Assembly (NCBI GenBank): GCA_964017065.1
Contig: OZ024785.1
Location: 11,735,086-11,799,085 of the forward strand
Source: Haliclona indistincta
Lineage: Eukaryota; Porifera; Demospongiae; Haplosclerida; Chalinidae
Direction of reading: 5' to 3'
DNA: 64,000 nt
The notes beneath the pieces are model-generated. The model was not told the origin of the DNA and did no database searches. It worked only from the letters and a program-made list of their open reading frames with translations. Numbering within the stretch: position 1 is the first letter of the stretch; each line of letters opens with the position of its first letter. Both the position numbers and the translations under genes were made by a program. This document shows positions 31,439-41,506 of this stretch, piece after piece.

Positions 31439-31806
31439 AATACAAGAGAGTACCCAGCTCTAGACAGAGATATCATAGGTGCATGCTTACGCAAGTTATA
31501 ATTTTGATTTTTGAATTAAATTTTCCTAGATTTTGCACACTGTCTCCCTACAGCAGTAAACCAAGGCTACGAGGGCGTCTACCTACTAATAGTCATGTGC
31601 ACAATTCGATTATCCTTCGCAAAGGGGTATGGTGTGGAGTATCGTCGTTTTGGATATACGACGATAGCTTGTTTTGTTTATTTAGCTGATAAAATTACAT
31701 AATTTTTAATAATACTTTTCCATTCGATGTTGGTCAGAATAGGGCAAATGTGTTATTCGCACTCACTGTTCATAATTGTTCATAATTGAACTGAATTTTA
31801 ATACAG

Positions 31807-32179
31807 GATACATTTGTGTCTATTACAACGAGCATAATTCAAGAAGTAAGCCAACCGGTATCCGATGATCAGACAAGAAATGTTTTGAAGTGGCTTGAGA
31901 GTGAATGTGAGGAATGCAAAGCAAGGCAGAAGAGGAGCGGACTAAAGAGACGGTTAGAGAGTGTGGATTGGATGGAGATAGCTGAACAAAAGAAAAGTCC
32001 AAATGTGGTGAGTGAGTGGTGAGGTGACGTGACAACTGCACTCGGAGGAGTGAGAAAAAATTGTCCACATTGTGTATACAATCATCTAGTATTTCCTTTC
32101 CTTAGTCAAGAAAAGTAATGGCTCTAGTTTCGCAAGCTGTAGAGGCAGCTAAAACAACTTCAAAAATGGCGACATAAAA
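31807..32179 (+). CDS. Hypothetical two-exon fragment
   Basis: After a CAG acceptor near 31806, the frame reads SIIQEVSQPVSDDQTRNVLK and WLESECEECKARQKRSGLKR, with a donor at GTG|GTGAGT (about 32008). A second exon after CCTTAG at 32106 reads SRKVMALVSQAVEAAKTTSK and stops. It is charged and helical, with one CxxC-like pair. Unknown. Confidence 0.35.
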
Positions 32180-32930
32180 ATGTTTATGTTTGAACTACTA
32201 TCACTACGGCATTCATCATGGCTATGTTGAAGGCACCTGAGTACCATAGTCAAGAAAATGAATCAGTTAAAATTAATAATATTTTGACGAAATGTTTGTC
32301 CTGTTGATATAGAAAGATGCCAGGAACTGTGCATGACTCATCTGCTTTCCATATCCGAAGTTTTTGAAAAGCCGATCAAACTGTTCAAGTATCAGACGAG
32401 ATAGAATTGAAGGTAATAATTATACAAGTCGCATAATCCTTTTATCTATGCTGTTTATGATATGTAGGGTTTGCTAGATTTTGTTGTGATTTTAGAAGGG
32501 CTGGGGATTTCAAACACTACTGTTACAGTTGCTTAAGTGAGTGTAACATTCTAAAACATTCCAACGGTTAACGTCTGGCAGTGCTGACGTCAGAAATTAG
32601 CACGTGATCTGCCGTTAACCCGAGCCTCGTGTTCAATGTTCTCGTTTACAACGGCTGACACATGGTTTTACAGTACAAAGAGTTTTAGTTAGTCGTTTAC
32701 GTGGCTGCAAAGTAATGGCTAGTGACGTCACCGCCAATCCATGTCCACGTGGCACACCTGTTGCGCAATACCTTACTAGCTTCGTGGTCCGTCTCTATGA
32801 TATATACCTGTCGATCGTACGTCTGTACATGCTGTCTATACGTAATGGAAGCTGAAAGAAGGTTTGTAGTTGTTCTTTGGCAGTCCTGTAAATGCCGTGT
32901 TGTCCAGGCGTGATTTGAAGAGTGTTTTGG
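32180..32930. other. Mostly non-coding
   Basis: A short stretch (about 32318-32370) reads MPGTVHDSSAFHIRS, recalling the PGSVHD block of Harbinger transposases, but it is isolated. An imperfect inverted repeat GGTTAACG/CGTTAACC spans about 32566-32616. Confidence 0.3.
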
Positions 32931-32935
32931 AAGTG

Positions 32936-33240
32936 ATGGCGCTCGACAGTAGTAGTACTAGTGGTACAGATAACTGCGAGGAAGATGACAAGGACATTCT
33001 GCTATGTGAACTAGCATTTCGGCCTAAACTAAACTTAGGACAACGCCTTCACATAGCAAATCTTACTGAGTTGCAGTGTGAGCAGCTGTTCAGGTATTGA
33101 ATGTGACTTTTGCATAGAGCAGATCATTTTTTTTTCTTTAAAATTTTCAAAAGATGATGTCTTTCGTCTTGCTGAGGCACTTCACTTCACTTTTGCATGC
33201 AGGCGGTATGGAATCTGCGAAAATTGTCAACTGTGGATAC
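32936..33240 (+). pseudogene. N-terminal fragment of a Harbinger/DDE-type transposon protein
   Basis: ATG 32936 opens MALDSSSTSGTDNCEEDDKD, then LGQRLHIANLTELQCEQLF to a donor at 33093. Downstream text reads SKDDVFRLAEALHFTF and CRRYGICENCQLWI. The phrase order (L-x-x-L-T-x-x-Q-C-x-x-x-F-R, D-hydrophobic-x-R-L-x-x-x-L) fits the pre-catalytic region of DDE_4/HARBI1-like proteins, but the exon junction does not resolve in frame. Confidence 0.35.
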
Positions 33241-33262
33241 AAAAAATTAAAAATTACACCAG

Positions 33263-33769
33263 TTGCATATCGAACATTCACCGCTATGGTGCAAGCTAAC
33301 ACCATACATCATAATAACGAAACCAATGAGTGACCTATGTTGGGTCTGCCAAAAAAACACTGCTATCATGAGATTTACCAACATGCCAGAAACTGAGTTT
33401 ACAACATATGAAGTCTATTCACCACCGCCAGTATATTGTGTTTTCTCTGATGCAACTAATTTTTCAGGTCAGCATTGTACTGTTGGCAAAATGCTTGAGT
33501 ATGATAAACAATTTTTTTCCCAGTCTATGGGGAATTTTTTACCTGGTGATAGAGAACAAAGTGTGGGCCTCAAAAACCTCATCACATCAGTGATGACATT
33601 TCTTGAGTGTGTCTTTATGAAGAGAGAAGCACCAAAGAAAAAATTGAGATTCAGTGGACTGCTGTCTAAAGTACAACAAATCTATGGGGTACTGTATGTA
33701 CCAAATCAAAAAAAACACGTTTTTAAATGTATAACAACATTCACAAATTCCAAACTTCATATATGTTAG
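33263..33769 (+). CDS. Unknown ORF with CWVCQKN motif
   Basis: A 168-codon frame contains MSDLCWVCQKNTAIMRFTNM, a C-x2-C segment that I recall just before coiled regions in transposon-type proteins of sponges and corals. It goes on EVYSPPPVYCVFSDATNFSG, CTVGKMLEYDKQFFSQSMGN and KRFSGLL-type basic text. It runs directly into a stop after LHIC. It may represent fused fragments of different origin: the first 40 codons look transposon-derived, the rest unknown. Confidence 0.3.
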   Translation: MHIEHSPLWCKLTPYIIITKPMSDLCWVCQKNTAIMRFTNMPETEFTTYEVYSPPPVYCVFSDATNFSGQHCTVGKMLEYDKQFFSQSMGNFLPGDREQSVGLKNLITSVMTFLECVFMKREAPKKKLRFSGLLSKVQQIYGVLYVPNQKKHVFKCITTFTNSKLHIC

Positions 33770-33989
33770 GGACCGATTTACACAAAGCTGGCTAGCCCGT
33801 TTTAAAGCCAGCCAGCAATTTAACTGCGCGATATACGCAGTAGTGTATCTGCACGATATAGACAAAAATCAAGCATATGGAAAATGTATTTTCTAGTCGT
33901 TTTCCAAAGGAATTATATGGAAAATATGCTCCCGACAGTGCCATACGTTGCGTGACGTCATGGTTGTGGCGGGCTATTTAAGGGAGTGA

Positions 33990-34418
33990 AGGTTCAATCG
34001 ATCCAGCAGTCACTCAAGAGAGGTAGGAGGATACTGGCGGAAAGGCAAAAGCTACTGTAGATTGCTGACCGTTCTGAGTTTGGATGGGCGATCGTAGCCG
34101 AGTATACAGCAGACGAGCTCGCGGAGGACTCAAACGATGAAAAGAGGTCGAACAAAGCGGAGAAGGCAGCTGAGAAGAAGGTTGCAAAGAAGAAGAAAGG
34201 TCCAGCGAGCAGGTTCCGGTTTCCAGTATACAAGCGTCCATACCAGCAACCGACGCCAGTAACCTCTCATTGCTAGCGCCGTCTACTGCACCACTGCCTG
34301 CGAGACGTCCACCACCAGTGATACCGACAGGGGCACCCAGGCAATTGCTAGGGCCGTGCTTTGCCTGTGGACAACTGGGTCACATCCAAGCCTACTGCCA
34401 AAAAGAGGAACTATTGTA
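33990..34418 (+). pseudogene. DIRS-like gag fragment with zinc knuckle
   Basis: Frames read IADRSEFGWAIVAEYTADEL, DSNDEKRSNKAEKAAEKKV, FRFPVYKRPYQQPTP and (shifted) GPCFACGQLGHIQAYCQKE. The DRSE-x-GW..EY-x-x-DELA..SDDEK phrase and a CX2CX4HX4C knuckle at the end match the Gag-like ORF of DIRS-type elements as I know them from cnidarians. There are stops and at least one frameshift. A tyrosine recombinase from the same order lies at 43575-44218, far away. Confidence 0.55.
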
Positions 34419-34539
34419 AACATTGACACCAATTTGCTGGGTTCTATAATTATTGTTGTTAATTAGCTGGCTTCTATAATAATTGATAAATTATTGTTCA
34501 TGCTTTTTCACTTGAAGTTAGTTGCACCTACTTATTCTT

Positions 34540-34713
34540 ATGCAGTTATCAGCTTGCGATGTCTGCCGATGAATCAAAAGTTGACAACAGGCACACCAAA
34601 GCTCAATCCAATTCCTGTTATGGCTCCATGGCACATGCTGGATATTGATTTTGTCGGAACCATTTCACCACCTTCTACCGATGGAAGTAGCTACATTAGA
34701 TATGCATGTCAGT
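34540..34713 (+). pseudogene. Retroelement integrase fragment
   Basis: The text CDVCR (shifted), then MNQKLTTGTPKLNPIPVMAP and WHMLDIDFVGTISPPSTDGS covers the end of the HHCC zinc finger and the first catalytic Asp strand (IDFVG) of a Ty3-like integrase. It stops abruptly at a TAA. It is only about 55 codons and unrelated in sequence to the intact gag-pol at 37325. Confidence 0.6.
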
Positions 34714-34721
34714 AATATGCC

Positions 34722-34832
34722 TGTGGTCCCTCACTAGCTTCCACCTGCTGTGGTCCCACCTGTGGTCCCTGATCAGCTTCCACCTGCCGTGGTACCACCT
34801 GCCGTGGTCCCTCATCAGCTTCCACCTGCTTT
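34722..34832. repeat. GTGGTCCCTxATCAGCTTCCACCTGC minisatellite
   Basis: About three and a half tandem units built from GTGGTCCCT, CAGCTTCCACCTGC and a GTGGTACCACCTGCC variant. Confidence 0.8.
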
Positions 34833-34839
34833 AGACTTC

Positions 34840-35215
34840 AATGCAAATAAATACTCAATGCAATAATTATTGCAATTAAAAATGGTTTAATCAAAAACTG
34901 CAATAATCGTCCTGAATGTATACACTCGGGCAGAGAGTATCATTGTGACTTGGTATAGCTACAGGTTAGACCAGACACTGAATGCTGCACGTACTGTGTG
35001 CAGGCCACAGTCAATTCACAACCAAAATCGGATCCTGAATCAATGATGAAGCGGTATATGATACGGGCATGTAGCATCGTATACGAATCACCAAACAGGT
35101 GTCCCACTTCTTACCCTTGGTGGGAAAGACCCTCCAAAGTATGCTTTACAACTCATGGGGGCCCTCTTTACTGAGGAAGAGATATGAATCTTCGATCGTA
35201 GGATCATACTCCTCT
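34840..35215. other. Non-coding spacer
   Basis: No gene or clear repeat seen. Confidence 0.4.
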
Positions 35216-35219
35216 ACAA

Positions 35220-35342
35220 TGTATAGGTGTATAGATGTATTGAGTGAGTTAGTGTATGAGTAAGAGAGTGGGTGAATGTGTGAGTGAGTGTGTGAGTGAG
35301 TGAGCGAGTGAGCGAGTGAGTGAATGAGAGGGTGAGTGAACA
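35220..35342. repeat. (TGAG)n microsatellite
   Basis: Runs of TGAG/TGAGCGAG on the plus strand; the complement is the ACTC motif of the block at 1500-2525. Confidence 0.9.
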
Positions 35343-35475
35343 AGCAGAACTTGCCGAGGCAATGACAATTTTAGTTCTGTTCAGCCTTCTAATGTGATCA
35401 AAACAGTTAGCAGAAGCTGAAGTTAGCTAGCTAGTCTATTAAGGCAGCATTCGGTGACTTGGATGCCAGCGACTA

Positions 35476-36940
35476 ATGAGTAACTCAGCTGACGATATTG
35501 AGCGGCTGGAGGGAATGACAGCCATGATAGAAGATTGGCATGCTAAAGTTGTGGTTCTCGTGGTAAGAAACTTCACACGTATTCTGGAGCACTGTATGTC
35601 AAGCTGGTATGTGTGTGTTTCGTTGTGTTTATGCATGAAGACACACATGCTGGTGAAAATAATTGTAATATTATTTCTTTATACTTGTACCTATAGGTCA
35701 TATGGAACCGCTTGTATTCAGCTTCCTCTGGATCTGATGGGGGACTCTTTTTCAATTGCGAAACTTAATCAACAGACCGAATGTGAGAGTCGACCCTTCT
35801 GACGACGTAAATTCATCAGAGGATTTTCTTTTGGCGGTGGTAGAGGGACACATACTTGCTGCTGTTATGGAAGTTTCGGTATGTCTTCTATTGATGATCG
35901 ACCATCGTATACCCTTTTCCTGATGAGTCATCAGTAACAGAGCCTATTGAAAGACGCAATCTGCTCGTACGTCACCTAGAAGACGTTGTAAAAACCCATG
36001 TAGCTACATCTCCTTTCTACAACCCAAGAAAACAAGATCACCTGATCACGTCTATGAATACGCGATTGAAACACTATCACTGGGTTTGTTGTGGATGTAG
36101 TTTGTTGATGCAATCAGAGAAGGAGATGGCTCTAGAATTTTCCGCTGCTGCGATACTTTCTCCCTATCTTCCGCGTCACAAACAGGACCAACTATTCTTG
36201 TGAGGCGTTCACACTGCTGGCTCAAGAGAAACACATTCTGTCTCCGAGAATGGGTCACCAACTGAAATGGAGTCGAACCATAAACACGCATGGCCGCCCG
36301 GGAAAAAACATATCTTGTGATCTGCATATGGAGCATTTGAATAGAGAGTGCAAGGCATCACTGAGCGGACTAGGCTCTAACATAACAGATCATTCTGTTG
36401 AGCGTGTTGGTAAATGCATTGGTAGGCTTATTCCTATTGTGCAAAAGTTCAATACTGTCCATGGTATTGCTTCTTAAGGCGTGTCCGCACTGGGAAACTG
36501 GGTTGAATCCGGATTGGATTCAAACCAGACTTACCCAGGTTGAACGCGTCCGCACTCGACCCGGATCGATGCGAGTCGGGTCCATGCAGCAGTCCAATGT
36601 AGCGTTCATAGCACTAGCACGAGAGCTTCTAAGTCTTTCTCTAGCGCTTAAGCGCTCAGGGAACTAGCGCGCGGTACACGTGGCGGTGCCAAGATGAACC
36701 CGGTTTCAACCCACATACGTATGTGGGTTGAACCCGGGTTGGCTGAACCCGGATTCGCCAAAACCGGGTTCGCGCGCCAGTGCGGACATGCCTTAAGTGC
36801 AATAGACACTCAAGTCGATCGAGTAGAGATGTGGAAAAAATTGTTAAACAATTGACTAAAACCTCTAAAGTATTCAAGCGACAGCCTAGACATAAACACA
36901 GCATTATCCTAGATTCCGGAGCAATATAACTAGAAGAAAT
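35476..36940 (+). pseudogene. DUF6589-type transposon gene, frameshifted and MITE-split
   Basis: Exon 1 (35476-35562, ATG, MSNSADDIERLEGMTAMIED, donor GTG|GTAAGA) is followed after CTATAG by WGTLFQLRNLINRPNVRVDP and SSEDFLLAVVEGHILAAVME. Further on come AIREGDGSRIFRCCD, a one-base shift, YFLPIFRVTNRTNYSCEAFT, GHQLKWSRTINTHGRPGKNI and SCDLHMEHLNRECKASLSGL. This order is characteristic of the DUF6589 family, whose members are multi-copy genes of cnidarians, sponges and molluscs. A 315-bp MITE at 36478-36792 then interrupts it, after which SRSSRDVEKIVKQLTKTSKV completes the C-terminal part. Function of the family is unknown. Confidence 0.75.
36478..36792. mobile_element. 315-bp MITE inside the DUF6589 gene
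   Basis: The termini GGCGTGTCCGCACTGG and CCAGTGCGGACATGCC are inverted (one mismatch) and flanked by TTAA on both sides (36474-36477, 36793-36796). The interior has many AACCCGGGTT-type inverted words, including ACCCACATACGTATGTGGGT near 36709-36728, and no ORF. The CCGCACTGG terminus resembles the ...CACACTGG and ...TTACACT ends of the Harbinger-type elements at 50712 and 61809, so a non-autonomous Harbinger relative is plausible. TTAA fits poorly with the 3-bp TTA/TAA expected for that superfamily. Confidence 0.75.
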
Positions 36941-37150
36941 TCCTTTCCTGAAATCAAGAAATGGACGAGGGAATGTCACTAGGTCGTGGGTTCGTATATT
37001 TTCGTATAAGTACACGTGTCTTCTACGTTTGACTTACCATGATTGGCGCGTGTTTTCAAACTTGTTTCAGAGAGAGAGAGAAGAGACTGTTCAGAGATCA
37101 AAATGTCTGGATCGTGTCATCACTCCCGCGGAATCAGCCACTACGCCGAC
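36941..37150. other. Spacer before the LTR element
   Basis: Contains a short GA repeat (about 37071-37082). No gene seen. Confidence 0.4.
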
Positions 37151-37304
37151 TGTACAAGGCAACAAGTAGAGACAGACTGACAGTCTATTGATTTTACATG
37201 CCATTGTGTTGACTCTATTTAAACACTAGTCAGTCATATCATTCCTGTATTCTGCCAATCAATAATCTCTGCTATACTCATACCTGTGCGGACACTACGC
37301 TACA
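37151..37304 (+). repeat. 5' LTR
   Basis: A 154-bp LTR identical to 41351-41504. It contains ACTCTATTTAAACACTAG (about 37211-37228), whose TATTTAAA may serve as the promoter TATA-like box. It is unusually short for a gypsy LTR. Confidence 0.95.
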
Positions 37305-37306
37305 TT

Positions 37307-37319
37307 TGGCGACGAGGAT
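37307..37319 (+). promoter_or_regulatory. Putative primer-binding site
   Basis: TGGCGACGAGGAT begins two bases after the LTR, the normal spacing, and starts with TGG as expected for pairing to a tRNA 3' CCA end. The tRNA species was not determined. Confidence 0.65.
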
Positions 37320-37324
37320 TAAGG

Positions 37325-40300
37325 ATGGCTGCCAAGAGCGTTGGTCATATGGACAAATTTGATCCAGCAACGGAGGACATAGACGTCTATCTGGAAAGAG
37401 TAGAACTGTTCTTTGCTGCAAACAAGATAGAAGATGCTGACAAGGTGACGATACTCTTGAACGTCATTGGTGGAAAGACATACAGTCTGCTGCGTGACCT
37501 CGTGGCTCCAGCAAGACCAAGCGCTAAGACGTTCGAACAGCTAACGACGTCTCTAAATAATCATTTCAAACCCAAGAGAGTGACTATCGCAGAGTGTTTC
37601 CACTTCTACCGACACAACCAGGCGGTCGGAGAATCTGTTATTGAGTATGTAGCAGAACTGAGAAGACTGTCGACCCACTGTAACTTTGAAGGGTTCCTCG
37701 AACGCGCTCTCAGAGACCGGTTCGTGTGCGGCTTACGTAATGAAGCCACACAGAGGAAACTTCTCACCGAGGCGGACCTCACTTTCCAACGAGCAGTAGA
37801 GATTGCCGAAGGAATGGAGGCAGCTGAGCGAAACACCAAGCAGTGGAAAGGAAATGGAGATGCGCCCATACAACGAGTGACCCCGTCACCGTCGTCACAG
37901 TCTTGCTACCGGTGCGGAGGAACAAACCATTTATCTGGTGAGTGCAGATTTAAAGATGCTGTTTGTCATGCTTGCAAAAAGAGAGGGCACATTGCTAAAG
38001 TATGTCGTTCAAAGAAGTCAGATTCCCCTCACAGAAAGCAGCCAGCAGGGAGACAGAAGAAGAAGAGAACTAATTTCGTAGACGTTGACCAGAAACCTGA
38101 GGGTGGAGAAGAAGATCTACCAACCTTCCTCATTGGATACTCGAGAGCTGAGGCTGATCCGATTACTGTGGACCTTACTCTAAATGGTCAGAGAACTGCC
38201 ATGGAGCTGGATACAGGAGCTGCAGTGTCGTTGATCTCAGAAGAAACCTACCGGAAACTCCTTCCTACCTCTGCTCTAAAGCCAACTTCGGTAGCCCTAC
38301 GAACTTACACTGGACAGAGTATGTCAGTGGCTGGTCAGATAGAGGTCGAAGTCAGGTATCAACAGCAGACACATACCTTACCTTTGTTTGTTGTCACAGG
38401 AGAAGGACCTAGCTTGCTAGGCAGAAACTGGCTTAAGCACCTCATCTTGGACTGGAAGACGATTGGGCTAGTCTCTCGATGTCATGGCGAAGAGAGAGTA
38501 AAAGATCTCCTCCGAAAGTATGAGTTTGTCTTCACTGAAGGCATGGGAACCATGACACAGTATCAAGCTAAACTAACTCTCAAGCCCGACACCACTCCAG
38601 TGTTCAAGAAGCCACGACCGGTACCATTTACCCTGAGAGACACTTTGAGCCAAGAACTGGATCGTTTGGAGAGTGATGGCATCATTGAGAAAGTCGACCA
38701 CAGTGACTGGGCCTCACCTATCGTTCCAGTACCGAAAGGAGATGGCAAGATTCGGATCTGTGGTGATTACAAAGTCACTGTAAACTCTCATCTTCAAGTA
38801 GACCAATACCCTCTTCCAAAGCCTGATGAATTATTCACAGCTTTAGTTGGTGGAAAACACTTCACTAAACTCGATCTGAAGCATGCATATCAACAGATGC
38901 TGCTGGATGAAGAGAGTCGGAAACTGGTCGCAATTAACACTCATAAGGGACTTTACCGCTACACAAGGTTGCCGTTTGGTATCGCCCCTGCTCCAGCCAT
39001 TTTTCAGAAGACTATGGACACCATTCTTCAAGGTTTACCTCGCGTCATCTGCTATATTGACGACATCCTGTTGACAGGATCTACTGATGAAGAACACTAC
39101 AGCAATCTTGAAGAAGTCCTAAAGCGATTGCAACATCATGGTATCAAGCTGAAAGCAGAGAAATGCTCCTTCATGCAAGAGTCTGTCGAATTCCTTGGAC
39201 ATCGAATTGACCGAGAGGGACTTCACACTACTCCTCAGAAGATCGAAGCCATCAAGAAGGCACCAAAGCCTCGCAATGTCCAGGAACTTCGTTCATTTCT
39301 CGGCATGGTGCATTACTACGGCAAGTTCATCTCGAACCTATCTACCCTCTTACGTCCTCTAAATCAGCTACTGCAGAAAGGAAAACCCTGGAGATGGACT
39401 GCTGAGTGTGACACTGTTTTCAATCTCGCTAAGGAAAAATTGTCTACTGCTCCAGTATTGACACATTATGACTCATCACTCCCTCTTACCCTTGCAGGTG
39501 ATGCCTCTGCCTATGGTCTGGGAGCAGTCATCTCTCATCTCTACCCTGATGGAACTGAGAGACCAGTGGCATATGCCTCACGAACTCTGACGTCAGCTGA
39601 GCAGAACTATGCGCAGTTGGAGAAGGAAGCGTTGTCTCTGATATTCGGAATCAAGAAATTCCACCAGTACCTGTTTGGTCGCTCCTTCCAGCTGATCACG
39701 GATCATAAGCCTCTGACGACTATATTGGGTCCTAAGAATGGTATTCCAACACTAGCAGCAGCAAGACTGCAGAGATGGGCACTGATTCTGTCATCTTATC
39801 AGTACGAGATCAAGTTCAGACCAACTTCTGCTCACATGAATGCAGATTGTCTATCCAGATTACCAGTATCCTATTCATCTCTGTCTGACTGTTCCTCTAT
39901 TTCTGCAGTGTTTAACATTCATCAGATTGCTGCTCTACCTGTAACGGCTAAGCAGATTGCTCTTGCTACTCTACATGATCCAGTGCTCAGTAGAGTCCTA
40001 CATTTCACTCGTGTTGGTTGGCCCCAGCATCACTCACAGGATGAGCTTCAGCCCTACTGGACTAAACGTCTTGAACTCACTGTAGAAGAAGGATGCCTAC
40101 TGTGGGGAATTCGAGTGATCGTACCACCTACCCTTCAAGACAAGGTGCTTGAAGAACTACATGCCTCACATCCTGGAATCTCCAGAATGAAAGCTATCGC
40201 AAGAAGCTACACCTGGTGGCCTGGGCTCGACAAAGAAATTGAAGATTTAGTCAAATCGTGTCCTGCCTGCAGTTCTCTCAGAAATGCTCCCTCGGTAGCT

Positions 40301-41338
40301 CCTCTACACCCATGGTTATGGCCATCACAGCCCTGGCAGCGTATCCATATCGATTTCGCTGGTCCTATCCAAGGAAAGATGATGCTTGTGGTGGTTGACG
40401 CACACTCTAAGTGGCCAGAGGTTGCTACTATGACATCAACAACAGCACCTGCTACCATTCGTGTGCTGAGAGAGATGTTCGCCACTTATGGTTTACCCCA
40501 ACAACTAGTTTCGGATAACGGACCACAGTTTACTTCCTCAGAGTTTGCTGATTTCCTCAAGCAGAACGGAATCAAGCATATCAAGAGTGCTCCTTATCAC
40601 CCATCCACTAATGGTGCAGCCGAGAGATTCGTACGCACTCTGAAACATGCTCTCAAGTGTGCTAGGACAGATCAAGATCAACATCAGCAACTGATGTCAT
40701 TCCTACTCAGTTACAGGATCACGCCTCATGCTACAACCAACACCGCTCCTAGTGAACTGTTCATGGGACGAAGCCTACGCACACGACTTGATATTCTAAG
40801 ACCAAATCTGGAGGAATCTGTGGTACGCAAGCAAGCACAGCAGAAGATGAAGCATGACCAACATTCCAAGTTCCGAGAATTTCACATAGGTCAATCAGTG
40901 CTTGCCCGGAACTATCGCCCGGGACCCCTATGGCTCCCTGGAATCATAGAAGAAAGGACAGGACCTCTATCTTACGTGGTTAAATTACAATCTGGGTTGC
41001 AATGGAAGAGACACGTGGATCAATTATTGCTGTCATCCAATAGTACATCTGATCCTTTCTACCCTCCTGTTCCAGCTAGTTCCACACCGTTATCACCCGT
41101 GGAAGACACAAAGAACAGAGAACCTACTGTTGATGATCAAGACCCCAGCAGTGAGAGTCCAGCAGACACTAGAACTGAAACACCTACTCCACCACCCACT
41201 CCATCACCATCTCCAAGTGTTGAGCAATCAGATGCTGGACCCAGCCCCTCTGAACCACCACGTCCTGTGCCTCCCCCTCGCCGTTCCGGCCGAGTCCGCC
41301 GTCCTCCCTCCCGTTTAACATATCCTCCAAAATCATAA
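37325..41338 (+). CDS. Gag-Pol polyprotein, Ty3/gypsy type
   Basis: From the first in-frame ATG (37325, AGG ATG GCT) the frame is open for 1,337 residues with no gag/pol frameshift. A capsid-like region (1-180; LERVELFFAANKIEDADKV) is followed by two CX2CX4HX4C zinc knuckles (about residues 194 and 214), protease (ELDTGAAVSLIS, Asp about 296), reverse transcriptase (FTKLDLKHAYQQML; YIDDIL, Tyr about 577), RNase H (GDASAYGLGAV, Asp about 726) and integrase: an HHCC finger starting near His946, Asp1010 in HIDFAGP, Asp1064 in SDNGPQFTS and Glu1100 in NGAAERF, a D,D35E spacing. The C-terminus is proline/serine-rich and basic. All catalytic motifs are present, so an active element is possible. Confidence 0.95.
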   Translation: MAAKSVGHMDKFDPATEDIDVYLERVELFFAANKIEDADKVTILLNVIGGKTYSLLRDLVAPARPSAKTFEQLTTSLNNHFKPKRVTIAECFHFYRHNQAVGESVIEYVAELRRLSTHCNFEGFLERALRDRFVCGLRNEATQRKLLTEADLTFQRAVEIAEGMEAAERNTKQWKGNGDAPIQRVTPSPSSQSCYRCGGTNHLSGECRFKDAVCHACKKRGHIAKVCRSKKSDSPHRKQPAGRQKKKRTNFVDVDQKPEGGEEDLPTFLIGYSRAEADPITVDLTLNGQRTAMELDTGAAVSLISEETYRKLLPTSALKPTSVALRTYTGQSMSVAGQIEVEVRYQQQTHTLPLFVVTGEGPSLLGRNWLKHLILDWKTIGLVSRCHGEERVKDLLRKYEFVFTEGMGTMTQYQAKLTLKPDTTPVFKKPRPVPFTLRDTLSQELDRLESDGIIEKVDHSDWASPIVPVPKGDGKIRICGDYKVTVNSHLQVDQYPLPKPDELFTALVGGKHFTKLDLKHAYQQMLLDEESRKLVAINTHKGLYRYTRLPFGIAPAPAIFQKTMDTILQGLPRVICYIDDILLTGSTDEEHYSNLEEVLKRLQHHGIKLKAEKCSFMQESVEFLGHRIDREGLHTTPQKIEAIKKAPKPRNVQELRSFLGMVHYYGKFISNLSTLLRPLNQLLQKGKPWRWTAECDTVFNLAKEKLSTAPVLTHYDSSLPLTLAGDASAYGLGAVISHLYPDGTERPVAYASRTLTSAEQNYAQLEKEALSLIFGIKKFHQYLFGRSFQLITDHKPLTTILGPKNGIPTLAAARLQRWALILSSYQYEIKFRPTSAHMNADCLSRLPVSYSSLSDCSSISAVFNIHQIAALPVTAKQIALATLHDPVLSRVLHFTRVGWPQHHSQDELQPYWTKRLELTVEEGCLLWGIRVIVPPTLQDKVLEELHASHPGISRMKAIARSYTWWPGLDKEIEDLVKSCPACSSLRNAPSVAPLHPWLWPSQPWQRIHIDFAGPIQGKMMLVVVDAHSKWPEVATMTSTTAPATIRVLREMFATYGLPQQLVSDNGPQFTSSEFADFLKQNGIKHIKSAPYHPSTNGAAERFVRTLKHALKCARTDQDQHQQLMSFLLSYRITPHATTNTAPSELFMGRSLRTRLDILRPNLEESVVRKQAQQKMKHDQHSKFREFHIGQSVLARNYRPGPLWLPGIIEERTGPLSYVVKLQSGLQWKRHVDQLLLSSNSTSDPFYPPVPASSTPLSPVEDTKNREPTVDDQDPSSESPADTRTETPTPPPTPSPSPSVEQSDAGPSPSEPPRPVPPPRRSGRVRRPPSRLTYPPKS

Positions 41339-41350
41339 GAAGGAGAGGAG
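41337..41350 (+). promoter_or_regulatory. Polypurine tract
   Basis: AAGAAGGAGAGGAG directly abuts the 3' LTR and overlaps the gag-pol stop codon by two bases. This is the standard primer for plus-strand synthesis. Confidence 0.85.
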
Positions 41351-41504
41351 TGTACAAGGCAACAAGTAGAGACAGACTGACAGTCTATTGATTTTACATG
41401 CCATTGTGTTGACTCTATTTAAACACTAGTCAGTCATATCATTCCTGTATTCTGCCAATCAATAATCTCTGCTATACTCATACCTGTGCGGACACTACGC
41501 TACA
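41351..41504 (+). repeat. 3' LTR
   Basis: Identical to the 5' LTR over all 154 bp. Confidence 0.95.
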
Positions 41505-41506
41505 TT

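Larger units (their letters stand above)
37151..41504 (+). mobile_element. Complete Ty3/gypsy LTR retrotransposon
   Basis: A 4,354-bp unit with a 154-bp direct repeat at each end (37151-37304, 41351-41504), each starting TGTACA and ending TACA. I compared the two copies base by base and found no difference. A tRNA-primer-like TGGCGACGAGGAT starts 2 bases inside the left LTR, and a polypurine tract abuts the right LTR. One open gag-pol frame fills the interior. Identical LTRs and an intact ORF imply a recent insertion that may still be competent. No convincing 4-6 bp target duplication is seen: the flanks are ..CCGAC and TTGAC.., sharing only GAC if the LTR end is shifted by two bases. Confidence 0.95.

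Noticed and set aside
32318..32370. Harbinger-like PGTVHDS phrase as a gene
   Set aside because: Only about 15 residues, with no flanking transposase sequence.
37606..40485. Minus-strand ORFs inside gag-pol
   Set aside because: They lie fully inside the verified gag-pol frame and contain no motifs.
37151..41504. Possible endogenous retrovirus with env
   Set aside because: There is no third ORF or envelope region between integrase and the polypurine tract; the layout is that of a plain Ty3/gypsy element.
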